A stretch of DNA of 55,089 nt from Sedimenticola sp. (GTDB lineage Bacteria; Pseudomonadota; Gammaproteobacteria; Chromatiales; Chromatiaceae): positions 1-55,089 of the forward strand of contig JALVNE010000004.1 of assembly GCA_027026755.1 (NCBI GenBank), in the 5' to 3' direction. Within the stretch, counting starts at the first letter, position 1, and every line of letters starts with the position of its first letter. Of the stretch, positions 1-6,951 are shown one piece after another. A program made the position numbers and the translations under genes. The notes under the pieces are model-generated. The model made no database searches. It was given only the letters and a program-made list of their open reading frames with translations, and was not told where the DNA came from.

Positions 1-274
1 CCATGCGCATGCGCAGACGGTAGAGTTCCTGCCGGTTCAGCTCGTGGACATTCAGGCCATCCACCTCAACGCTCCCCCGGTCCGGGCGCAACTGGCCCCC
101 GATAAGCTTGAGCAGGGTGGTCTTGCCGGTGCCGGAAGGCCCCATGATGGCCGTGATTTTTCCCCGGGGAATGTCGATGTCCAGGCCGGAGAAGATCTTG
201 CGCTCACCACGGCTGAAGTGCAGGTTGCGAATGCGCACCAGAGGCGCCTGTGCCGGATCGCCGGACAGAGGCAT
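1..274 (-). CDS. mlaF: MlaF, phospholipid ABC transporter ATPase, 5' part (runs off left edge)
   Basis: ATPase of the Mla system that moves phospholipids between outer and inner membrane. Visible are the N-terminal strand, the Walker A motif GPSGTGKT and the MlaF-like stretch LIGGQLRPDRGSVEVDG; the frame is open to the window edge. The ATG at 274 gives about 12 residues before the first strand, as in E. coli MlaF; an in-frame ATG at 349 would add 25. The same segment is repeated at 2515-2912, where the gene is truncated, so this copy is probably the one joined to the rest of the mla operon further left. That is inference, because the 3' part is not seen. Confidence 0.75.
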   Translation of the reverse strand, partial: MPLSGDPAQAPLVRIRNLHFSRGERKIFSGLDIDIPRGKITAIMGPSGTGKTTLLKLIGGQLRPDRGSVEVDGLNVHELNRQELYRLRMRM

Positions 275-405
275 GCTTCCGGACGTATCCACGCCGGATT
301 TTCCTCCCCCTTGCGTTCCAACGGTAAGGGGCACGACCCGCCCTCCCATACAGTTTGCAAGAAGGCTTATTGTCCGCGCTTGTCTGGAAAGGGTCAAGAA
401 CAACC
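1..405. repeat. Diverged duplication, copy A (mlaF 5' region)
   Basis: Bases 1 to about 405 match 2515 to about 2912 with scattered substitutions and one 6-base in-frame length difference. The match covers the mlaF start region and its upstream flank. Copy A continues off the window; copy B is joined to unrelated sequence near 2115. Confidence 0.85.
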
Positions 406-514
406 CGCTCCAATAGGGCAAATGCCCAATGGCAATTGACATGAGCCTCAAAATCCCCGAACGTTTTGGCCTCAGGGCACGAAGAAAACGGCCATCCAAC
501 AAAAGAGAAAATCC

Positions 515-1150
515 ATGTACGAATATCTCATCTTTGATCTGGACGGCACCATCAGCGACCCGAAGGAAGGCATAGTAAACTCACTAAACTATGCTTTGGC
601 CACACACGGATACAACACCAGGGATCCCGAAGAAATTGAAAAATACGTAGGGTCGCCACTTGACCATACGTTTGGAGAACTCACTCGCGTAACGGATGAA
701 GCAGAGATAGCAAAACTGGTTGGAAGTTATCGGGAAAGATATGCGGAGGTTGGGTACTCGGAAAACCTCCTGTACAAGGGCATGAAACCTGTATTGACCA
801 GCCTGGCTCAAAATGGTTGTGTAAAAATGGGAGTTTGCACCTCCAAGCGAAAGGACTCCGCTGAAAAAATACTGGATCTGTTTCAAATTCACCATCTTTT
901 CGCGTTTGTGAATGGTGGCGATGTTGGCATTCAAAAATGGCAGCAGGTTGAGGCGTTGTTGGAAGATGGTTTCATTTCAAATAACAGCGTGATGATCGGC
1001 GACCGGTCGGTTGACTTGGTGGCCGCACACAAGAACGGCATCAGTTCAGCGGGAGTGCTATGGGGCTATGGATCGAGACGGGAACTGTCGTTTGAGAAAC
1101 CCAGGCATATTTTTTCCACACCACAGCAGTTGGCAGATCTGATCGCCTGA
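515..1150 (+). CDS. HAD-family hydrolase, phosphoglycolate phosphatase-like
   Basis: A 211-residue haloacid dehalogenase superfamily phosphatase. Motif I is FDLDGT at residues 7-12, motif II is the CTSK region near residue 109, and motif IV is IGDRSVD near residue 162. The long helical cap after motif I is typical of the Gph/5'-nucleotidase subgroup; the substrate cannot be told from sequence. The base composition is clearly more AT-rich than the flanking genes. The gene sits between duplicated mlaF and small-gene fragments, where copy B of the same region has only about 120 bases. It therefore looks like an acquired cargo gene. The ATG follows an AGAGAA purine stretch. Confidence 0.85.
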   Translation: MYEYLIFDLDGTISDPKEGIVNSLNYALATHGYNTRDPEEIEKYVGSPLDHTFGELTRVTDEAEIAKLVGSYRERYAEVGYSENLLYKGMKPVLTSLAQNGCVKMGVCTSKRKDSAEKILDLFQIHHLFAFVNGGDVGIQKWQQVEALLEDGFISNNSVMIGDRSVDLVAAHKNGISSAGVLWGYGSRRELSFEKPRHIFSTPQQLADLIA

Positions 1151-1167
1151 AGCGCCCCACAGAATCC

Positions 1168-1317
1168 ATGGCCGACATCCTTCCCTTCCGCAAACCCCGG
1201 GCCAGCGACAAACACCGCGGCAACACCTGTACCACCAATAAGCGGCTGTCTTCTATATCTTTCACCGAATCCCTTGAACGAGTGTCCGCGGATGTTAGGC
1301 CCGGAGTGCCAAGGTAG
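1168..1317 (+). pseudogene. Truncated copy of the small zinc-ribbon-like gene
   Basis: The first 20 codons (MADILPFRKP, then RASDKHRGNT) match the start of the intact small gene at 3031. After that the reading frame enters unrelated sequence and stops at 1315-1317. The cysteine and histidine positions of the intact gene are lost, so the product is unlikely to work. With copy A of mlaF it marks the ends of a duplicated segment. Confidence 0.7.
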
Positions 1318-1336
1318 GGATAGGGGTAGGGATAGG
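1313..1336. repeat. Two perfect 12-bp tandem repeats
   Basis: The unit ggtagggatagg occurs twice in a row just downstream of the parE stop codon and at the end of the truncated small gene. It may mark an insertion joint. Confidence 0.7.
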
Positions 1337-1337
1337 G

Positions 1338-1622
1338 TCACATTTCACTCAACAGCCGCATGCCATGCACCATGCGTACCAGTTCGATGCCTTCATCGGT
1401 CACCCGGTAAAGCATTAGATAGCGTCCTACAGGCAAATATCGGAAGTCTTCGGCGATGTCCGGTCGGGCTTGGCCCAACAAGGGGTTTTCCGCGAGTAAT
1501 CGACCCTTTGATTCGATGGTATCGAGGAGATGATCCGCAGCGCTCGGGTTGTCCTGGGCAATGTAGAGCCAGATGTCGATCAGGTCTTCTTCGGCCTGCC
1601 TGGTCTTTGTGAAAACGGCCAT
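1338..1622 (-). CDS. parE: ParE/RelE-family toxin
   Basis: A 94-residue toxin of the RelE/ParE superfamily. Family features are the start TKTRQAEEDLIDIW, helices with ADHLLDTIES, and the C-terminal YRVTDEGIELVRMVHG strand pair. ParE members poison gyrase and RelE members cleave mRNA; the long AEEDLIDIWLYI helix favours ParE. The start codon directly abuts the antitoxin stop (TAA then ATG), so the two are translationally coupled, antitoxin first. The pair lies in the rearranged block between the two mlaF copies, consistent with acquisition. Confidence 0.88.
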   Translation of the reverse strand: MAVFTKTRQAEEDLIDIWLYIAQDNPSAADHLLDTIESKGRLLAENPLLGQARPDIAEDFRYLPVGRYLMLYRVTDEGIELVRMVHGMRLLSEM

Positions 1623-1895
1623 TTATTGGTTGTTTTCCGCCATGCGCTTGCGCGCCACCCGTTTGATTTCGTTGATCGAGCCATACTGGCCCCTGCCGCT
1701 CTCGATTCCTTCACGCCACAAGGCACGTAATTCCTCGATCTCTTGCTCCCGTAAAGTGCGTTTGCGGCGCCAGTCACGTAGAGCTTCACGGATCACTTCG
1801 CTGCTGCTGGCGTATTCTCCGCTGTTGACCGCGTTGTGGATTTCATCGGCCATTTCCGGTGTTAGGGCGACGCTCAGTTTTTTTACATCGGCCAT
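1623..1895 (-). CDS. parD: ParD-type antitoxin (ribbon-helix-helix)
   Basis: A 90-residue antitoxin. Residues 5-40 form a CopG/ParD ribbon-helix-helix domain (KKLSVALTPEMADEI, then SGEYASSSEVIREALRDW). The charged C-terminal tail would bind and neutralise ParE. It is the first gene of the pair. A 6-6-6 inverted repeat lies 17 bases upstream of the start and is the likely site of autoregulation. Confidence 0.88.
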   Translation of the reverse strand: MADVKKLSVALTPEMADEIHNAVNSGEYASSSEVIREALRDWRRKRTLREQEIEELRALWREGIESGRGQYGSINEIKRVARKRMAENNQ

Positions 1896-1911
1896 GGTGG
1901 TTCCATATGAT

Positions 1912-1929
1912 TAGCAAGAATTATTGCTA
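1912..1929 (-). promoter_or_regulatory. Inverted repeat upstream of parD, probable ParD operator
   Basis: The arms tagcaa and ttgcta are perfect and separated by 6 bases, placed just upstream of the parD start. ParD-family antitoxins bind such repeats to repress their own operon. The role is inferred from position. Confidence 0.5.
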
Positions 1930-1931
1930 TT

Positions 1932-2060
1932 TTATCCTAACAGTTTTGCCGCCATCTCCGCCATTCGTTCCTCGCTAACATGCGCATAAACGCAAATCGT
2001 TCCTGTTTTTTCTGGTGCCCATTGCTGATGTCCGTGGAGGATATGGAGGATGCGGGTCGT
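1932..2060 (-). pseudogene. Possible 3' remnant of a tyrosine recombinase
   Basis: In a frame different from the truncated mlaF tail, the minus strand encodes a stretch ending in VYAHVSEERMAEMAAKLLG and a stop. This resembles the C-terminal end of phage-type integrases, where a catalytic Tyr is followed by an amphipathic helix; a GH pair lies about 20 residues upstream. No Arg-rich catalytic core is present, so at most the last 40 residues survive. It ends immediately before the parD operator. The identification is tentative. Confidence 0.3.
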
Positions 2061-2878
2061 TGTAGCTTCGGTTTCGCAGAGCAAGAATGAACAACGTGCC
2101 TGTCACTATGAATTCGATTGGATATCACATACACCAGGTCGGCAATGGCGTTGGTTTCCTCCACGTCATGGGATACCAGAATGCTGGTCAGCCGTACCGC
2201 GTCATTGAGCTGGCGGATGAGCTTCACCAGCACCCCCAGGGATATGGGGTCCTGGCCGGTGAAGGGTTCGTCATACATGATCATCATGGGGTCCAGGGCA
2301 ATGGCCCGGGCCAGGGCCACCCGGCGCGCCATGCCGCCGGACAGCTCCGCGGGCATGAGATCCCGGGCACCGCGCAGACCCACGGCCTCCAGCTTGAGCA
2401 GCACCAGCTTGCGCAACAACGGCTCGGGCAGGGCCGTGTGCTCACGCAGGGGAAAGGCCACGTTCTCGAACACGCTCAGATCCGTGAGCAGAGCACCACT
2501 CTGGAACAGCATGCCCATGCGCATGCGCAGACGGTAGAGTTCCTGCCGGTTCAGCTCGTGGACATTCAGGCCATCCACCTCAACGCTCCCCCGGTCCGGG
2601 CGCAACTGGCCCCCGATAAGCTTGAGCAGGGTGGTCTTGCCCGTGCCGGAAGGCCCCATGATGGCGGTGATTTTTCCCCGCGGGATGTCGATGTCCAGGC
2701 CGGAGAAGATCTTGCGCGCCCCGCGGCTGAAATGCAGGTCGCGGATACGCACCAGGGGGGGCTGACCGCCGGACAAGGGCGTGCGTCCGGGCGCCTCCGC
2801 GCCGGATTTTCCTCCCCCTTGCGTTCCAACGGTAAGGGGCACGCCCCGCCCTCCCATACAGTTTGCAAGAAAATTCAT
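1937..2878 (-). pseudogene. mlaF: MlaF copy with replaced C-terminus
   Basis: This is an MlaF reading frame with Walker A (GPSGTGKT), Q-loop (LFQSGAL), signature (LSGGMARR) and Walker B (MMIMYDEPF). It keeps the switch His (SHDVEE) up to IADLVYVISN. The remaining roughly 60 residues are unrelated to MlaF and come from foreign DNA. In E. coli the MlaF C-terminal tail clasps the partner subunit near MlaB, so this product would not be expected to assemble normally. No mlaE follows. Starts at 2878 or 2911 are possible; copy A has ATA where this copy has ATG at 2878. It is probably a relic of the ancestral mlaF position beside kdsD. Confidence 0.75.
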
Positions 2879-2912
2879 TGTCCGCGCCCGGGCTTGCCGG
2901 GTCAAGGACAAG
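2515..2912. repeat. Diverged duplication, copy B (mlaF 5' region)
   Basis: Matches bases 1-405. In this copy the next gene to the right, the intact small gene at 3031, follows after about 120 bases. In copy A the HAD gene intervenes before the truncated small gene. Confidence 0.85.
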
Positions 2913-3030
2913 ACACATCGACTTGAAGGGCAATGCTGGGTTTCGCAGGCTCAACACAACCTGCATCTGGCCCCCGCGGAATGTTAGGCTTTACCGTCGT
3001 TATTCTTTATTCCCTTCGGTGACCCTCTCC

Positions 3031-3216
3031 ATGGCCAACATCCTTCCCTTCCGCAAGCCCCGAGCCAGTGAAAAGCACCGTGGCAACACCCTGTGCCGCA
3101 GCGGGCACCACAAATGGGAAATCGACAAGGAGCGGGTATTCGATACCAAACAGGGACGCCTGGTGACGCGGTTGCGCTGCCAGCGCTGTGGAAAGGTGAA
3201 AACCAGGCTGCTGTAG
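3031..3216 (+). CDS. Small zinc-ribbon-like protein, function unknown
   Basis: A 61-residue basic protein starting MANILPFRKP. It has one Cys at residue 22 followed by an H-H pair, and a CxxC (CQRC) at residues 50-53, a pattern that could bind one metal. It is not a family I can name. It is divergent from mlaF and precedes kdsD, and its first 20 codons are duplicated at 1168. The same conserved start in both copies supports a real gene. Confidence 0.6.
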   Translation: MANILPFRKPRASEKHRGNTLCRSGHHKWEIDKERVFDTKQGRLVTRLRCQRCGKVKTRLL

Positions 3217-3239
3217 CCGGCACTCCTGCCTGACTCCGA

Positions 3240-3341
3240 GGGGTCGGCGTCAAATCATTTCCAAGCCATGGACAAGAAACGGAATCAGGAGATTTCAAAA
3301 CCATGGGACATACCCAATATCACCCCACTGACTCCGACCCC
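3240..3341. repeat. REPIN/MITE-like palindromic element, copy 1
   Basis: Bounded by ggggtcggcgtcaaat on the left and its near-complement actgactccgacccc on the right, 102 bases in total. Copies of 101, 68 and 101 bases lie at 24823, 43972 and 54307. There is no coding capacity. It sits directly upstream of the kdsD promoter. Confidence 0.8.
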
Positions 3342-3379
3342 GCCCAAACGGCTGAGCTATCCCACCGCCAGCATTGCGC

Positions 3380-3408
3380 TTATCCTCCCTGCGGCCCCAT
3401 GCTATCAT
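3380..3408 (+). promoter_or_regulatory. Probable sigma-70 promoter of kdsD
   Basis: TTATCC, a 17-base spacer ending in TGC (extended -10), then TATCAT. It lies just upstream of the TTG start at 3437 and downstream of an alternative TTG at 3374, which argues for the later start. Confidence 0.4.
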
Positions 3409-3436
3409 CCGCCAAAACCATGCAGAAGACGCAGCC

Positions 3437-4435
3437 TTGAATCCCATACCCGCATCCAGCAAGTCCGACGCCGAAAAGCTACAGGAACTTGGCCTGGCGG
3501 TGATCCGCACCGAAGCCCAGGCGGTGGCCGACCTGGCCCAGCGCGTAGACGCCAGCTTCGTGCGCGCCTGCGAATACATGCTGCATTGCACGGGCCGCAT
3601 CGTGGTCACGGGCATGGGCAAATCCGGTCACGTGGGCAACAAGATCGCCGCCACCCTGGCCAGCACCGGCAGCCCCGCCTTTTTCGTGCATCCGGGGGAG
3701 GCCAGCCATGGCGACCTGGGGATGATCACTGCCGGCGATGTGGTGCTGGCCCTGTCCAACTCCGGCGAAACCGGGGAAATCATCACCATACTCCCCATCA
3801 TCAAGCGCCTGGGCGTGCCCCTCATCAGCATGACGGGTAATCCCGACTCCACCCTGTCGCGGGAAGCCGAGGTCAATATCGACGTGAGCGTGGCGCGGGA
3901 GGCCTGCCCCCTGGGGCTGGCGCCCACCGCCAGCACCACCGCTGCCCTGGCCATGGGGGACGCCCTGGCCGTGGCGCTGCTCGAAGCACGGGGCTTCACT
4001 GAGCTGGATTTTGCCCGCTCCCATCCCGGCGGCAGCCTGGGACGCAAGCTGCTGCTTCACGTGGGTGACATCATGCACCAAGGCGAGAAAATCCCCCAGG
4101 TGGGCGAGCAGGCTACCATCAGTCAGGCCCTCATGGAAATGACTGCCAAGGGCCTGGGCATGACCGCCGTGGTGGACGGCGAAGGACATATCAGCGGCGT
4201 GTTCACCGACGGCGACCTGCGCCGCACCCTGGACCGGGGCGTGAATCTGCACAGTACGGCCGTCACCGAGGTCATGACCCGGGGCGGCATCACTACCCAT
4301 GCCCAGAGCCTGGCCGCCGAGGCCCTGAAACTCATGGAAGACAACAAGATCAGCGGCTTGCTGGTGGTGGATGACGACCGGCAGGTCATCGGCGCCCTGA
4401 ACATGCACGATCTGCTGCGCGCGGGAGTGGTATAG
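3437..4435 (+). CDS. kdsD: D-arabinose 5-phosphate isomerase
   Basis: Converts ribulose 5-phosphate to arabinose 5-phosphate, the first step of Kdo synthesis for lipopolysaccharide. An N-terminal SIS domain (TGMGKSGHVGNKIAATLAS; SNSGETGEI; HPGGSLGR) is followed by two CBS domains, as in E. coli KdsD. I chose the TTG at 3437, preceded by AGAAGA. It gives 332 residues, close to the family's 328, and lies downstream of the likely promoter; a TTG at 3374 would add 21 residues. The stop codon abuts the kdsC ATG. It is the first gene of the kds-lpt run. Confidence 0.93.
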   Translation: MNPIPASSKSDAEKLQELGLAVIRTEAQAVADLAQRVDASFVRACEYMLHCTGRIVVTGMGKSGHVGNKIAATLASTGSPAFFVHPGEASHGDLGMITAGDVVLALSNSGETGEIITILPIIKRLGVPLISMTGNPDSTLSREAEVNIDVSVAREACPLGLAPTASTTAALAMGDALAVALLEARGFTELDFARSHPGGSLGRKLLLHVGDIMHQGEKIPQVGEQATISQALMEMTAKGLGMTAVVDGEGHISGVFTDGDLRRTLDRGVNLHSTAVTEVMTRGGITTHAQSLAAEALKLMEDNKISGLLVVDDDRQVIGALNMHDLLRAGVV

Positions 4436-4960
4436 ATGCAGGACATACTGGAAAAAGCAGCCCGGGTGAAACTGGTGATCTTCGATGTGGACGGCGTACT
4501 CACCGACGGCAGCCTTTTCCTGGGCGATGACGGCCAAGAGTACAAGGCTTTTCATTCCCAGGACGGCCACGGCATGGTAATGCTGCAGAACAGCGGCGTG
4601 CAGATCGCCATCATCACCGGTCGTACTTCACAAGTGGTGGCTACGCGCATGGCCAGCCTGGGCATCAGCCATCTCTACCAGGGCCAGCGGGACAAAAGGC
4701 CTGCCTATGCCGAACTCAAGGAAAAACTGGGGCTGACAGACGCCGATATCGCCTACGTCGGCGACGATGTCGTGGATCTGCCCGTCATGAGCCAGGTGGG
4801 CTTGGCCATCGCCGTGCAGAACGCCCATGCCTTCACCAAACAGCACGCCCACTGGATCACGCCATCGGCTGGCGGCCATGGCGCGGCCCGGGAAGTCTGT
4901 GAACTCATCATGGAAGCTCAGGGCAAGCTGCAGGAGCACCTGCAAACCTACCTTCAGTAG
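4436..4960 (+). CDS. kdsC: 3-deoxy-manno-octulosonate-8-phosphatase
   Basis: Releases phosphate from Kdo 8-phosphate, giving Kdo. It is a 174-residue capless HAD enzyme. Motif I is FDVDGVLTD at residues 16-24, motif II lies near IITGR, and motif IV is YVGDDVVDLPVM. The short length and GVLTDG motif are diagnostic for KdsC. The ATG immediately follows the kdsD stop with no gap, so translation is coupled. Confidence 0.94.
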   Translation: MQDILEKAARVKLVIFDVDGVLTDGSLFLGDDGQEYKAFHSQDGHGMVMLQNSGVQIAIITGRTSQVVATRMASLGISHLYQGQRDKRPAYAELKEKLGLTDADIAYVGDDVVDLPVMSQVGLAIAVQNAHAFTKQHAHWITPSAGGHGAAREVCELIMEAQGKLQEHLQTYLQ

Positions 4961-4966
4961 CTGGCC

Positions 4967-5524
4967 ATGCGCATCTGGCTGTTTCTGTTGCTGCTGGGCC
5001 TGCTGATCGTCACCTGGTGGGCCTCCCGGCCCGAGCCTTCCCCGGATCATCCTGAAGACTCCGTGAACGGTGACGTGCAGGACTATTTCGTGGAGGGGTT
5101 GACCCTGCGCCAGTTCGACATGGACGGCCAGTTGAGCCACCGCCTGCAGGCGCAGGACATGCAGCATTATCGCGACAGCGGGCTCACCCGGCTGGCCGCA
5201 CCGCGCTACATCCTCTACGAACAGGGCAGCCCGGTCTGGACTATCAACGCCGCCAGGGGCGAGTTGTCCAGCGACCAGTCCCTGCTGAAACTGTTTGGCG
5301 AAACCATTATCGAACGGGAAGCGGACGACATCCATCCTGCCATGCGCCTGGTCACCGCGGATCTGCGCATCTACCCCCGTAAGGAATATGCCGAGACAGA
5401 CGAAGCCGTGACTGTCACCAGCGAGCAAAACTGGATAAAATCGACGGGCATGCAGGCCTGGTTCAAATCACCCGGCAAAATCCTTTTCCCCGAACAGGCG
5501 AGAGCCCATTATGTTGCACATTAA
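4967..5524 (+). CDS. lptC: LPS export protein LptC
   Basis: Inner-membrane anchored bridge protein that passes lipopolysaccharide from LptBFG to LptA. It is 185 residues long, with one N-terminal membrane helix (residues 3-18, LFLLLLGLLIVTWW) and a periplasmic beta-jellyroll domain. That domain shows YFVEGLTLRQFDMDGQLSHRL and later DLRIYPRKEYAETDEAVTV, typical of LptC. It lies 6 bases after kdsC and overlaps lptA by 14 bases. Confidence 0.92.
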   Translation: MRIWLFLLLLGLLIVTWWASRPEPSPDHPEDSVNGDVQDYFVEGLTLRQFDMDGQLSHRLQAQDMQHYRDSGLTRLAAPRYILYEQGSPVWTINAARGELSSDQSLLKLFGETIIEREADDIHPAMRLVTADLRIYPRKEYAETDEAVTVTSEQNWIKSTGMQAWFKSPGKILFPEQARAHYVAH

Positions 5525-6011
5525 ACGTCTCATCCTTCTGGCCCTGGTGCTGAATTTTTCCCCGGCGCTGATGGCCCTGCCCACGGACAAGGATGCCCCG
5601 GTGGAGATTGAGGCGGACAGTGCCGACATCGACGGCAAGACCAATACCACCACCTATCGCGGCAAGGTGCGCATCCGCCAGGGCTCCATGGAGCTGCGCG
5701 CCGACAAGGTGGTCATCAAATTCCAGGGGCGCAAGCCGAGCATTCTGACGGCCACCGGCAACCCGGCCAGGTTTCGCCAGCAAGCCGCAAAGGACAAGGA
5801 CTGGGTCACCGGACAGGGCAAAACCATCGTTTACCGCATCGACAGCGAGGAGCTGGTGCTCACGGGTGACGCCGTCCTCACCCAGAACGACGACAGCTTC
5901 CGCAGCGACCGCATCGTCTATGACCGGGTGAAGGCGCGGCTCAAGGCCGGCGCGGCGGCGAAGGGCTCGGAGCGGGTGAAGGTCATCATCCACCCGGAAG
6001 GCAACCCCTGA
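5511..6011 (+). CDS. lptA: LPS periplasmic carrier LptA
   Basis: Periplasmic OstA-like protein forming the bridge that carries lipopolysaccharide to LptDE. It has 166 residues, with a signal peptide (hydrophobic LILLALVLNF, cleavage likely after PALMA). The body starts PVEIEADSADIDGKTNTTTYRG, which is the OstA/LptA signature. The gene begins inside lptC and ends 7 bases before lptB, so all three are one transcription unit. Confidence 0.93.
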   Translation: MLHIKRLILLALVLNFSPALMALPTDKDAPVEIEADSADIDGKTNTTTYRGKVRIRQGSMELRADKVVIKFQGRKPSILTATGNPARFRQQAAKDKDWVTGQGKTIVYRIDSEELVLTGDAVLTQNDDSFRSDRIVYDRVKARLKAGAAAKGSERVKVIIHPEGNP

Positions 6012-6018
6012 TCTCGCC

Positions 6019-6744
6019 ATGAGTTTTCTCACCGCAGAAGGCCTGGTGAAAAGATACCGGGGCAAGGCCGTGGCCAACGGCGTCAGCCTGCACGTGGACG
6101 AGGGGGAAGTCGTCGGCCTGCTGGGTCCCAACGGCGCAGGCAAGACCACCTGTTTCTACATGATCATGGGACTGATTCCCGTGGATGCCGGCTCCATCAA
6201 TCTCGGCGGCAGGGATCTGACCTCCAGCCCCATGCACGTGCGCGCCCGTCACGGCCTGGGCTACCTGGCTCAGGAGCCGTCCATCTTCCGCCAGCTGAGC
6301 GTGGCCGACAACATCCTCGCGGTGCTGGAGATTCGCGGCAAGCTGAACAAAAAGGGCCGCGAGGAGCGCTGCGAGGAGCTGCTGGCGGAGTTCGGTATCG
6401 GCCACCTGGCTGGGCACAAGGCCATCTCCCTTTCCGGCGGTGAACGCCGCCGCCTGGAGATTGCCCGCAGCCTGGCGACAGAGCCGCGCATCATACTTCT
6501 GGATGAACCCTTTGCCGGGGTGGACCCCATATCCATCGCGGACATCCAGCAGATCATCCGCAACCTGGCCGACACCGGCATCGCCATACTCATCACGGAT
6601 CACAACGTGCGCGAAACCCTGGGCATCTGCGAGCGGGCCTACATCCTGTCCGAGGGGGTGGTGCTCGCCCAGGGACAGCCGGAGGAGATCCTTGCCCAGG
6701 AAGACGTGCGCAACACCTACCTGGGAGAGCATTTCTCCCTTTGA
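6019..6744 (+). CDS. lptB: LPS export ABC transporter ATPase LptB
   Basis: Cytoplasmic ATPase that powers lipopolysaccharide extraction with LptFG (not in this window). It is 241 residues, the usual length. Walker A is GPNGAGKT at residues 36-43, the Q-loop is LAQEPS, the signature is LSGGERRR, Walker B is IILLDEPFAGVDP, and the switch His is in TDHNVRE. It is last of the lpt run; the 206 bases after it carry no other gene except a short ORF overlapping rpoN. Confidence 0.96.
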   Translation: MSFLTAEGLVKRYRGKAVANGVSLHVDEGEVVGLLGPNGAGKTTCFYMIMGLIPVDAGSINLGGRDLTSSPMHVRARHGLGYLAQEPSIFRQLSVADNILAVLEIRGKLNKKGREERCEELLAEFGIGHLAGHKAISLSGGERRRLEIARSLATEPRIILLDEPFAGVDPISIADIQQIIRNLADTGIAILITDHNVRETLGICERAYILSEGVVLAQGQPEEILAQEDVRNTYLGEHFSL

Positions 6745-6912
6745 GCCGGACAAGAAGCCCGAACTTCCACCTAGCTGCTCGAAACGACACATCAAACCAT
6801 TGAAAAACAAGAGAATTACGGGGATTTCAGGCCACCGGCCCCGTCCCGTGAACGGACCAGTTTCAAGAAAGATGACCTGAATCAAGCAAAGCTGTGGTAA
6901 CAGCGCTAAACT

Positions 6913-6951
6913 ATGAATAAACGCCGAAACAAGGGTTACTCCATCAACTGA
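6913..6951 (+). other. Possible 12-codon leader ORF overlapping the rpoN start
   Basis: ATG at 6913 encodes MNKRRNKGYSIN and stops with TGA at 6949-6951, whose last base is the A of the rpoN ATG (TGATG). Such an overlap would permit termination-reinitiation. No good ribosome site precedes it, and ORFs this short arise easily by chance. Confidence 0.25.

Noticed and set aside
44..439. Plus-strand open frames across the mlaF 5' region (also 2087-2926)
   Set aside because: They are antisense shadows of the MlaF frame; the minus-strand protein has all ABC motifs.
3374..3436. Upstream TTG start of kdsD
   Set aside because: It lies before the probable promoter, has no ribosome site, and adds residues absent from the family.
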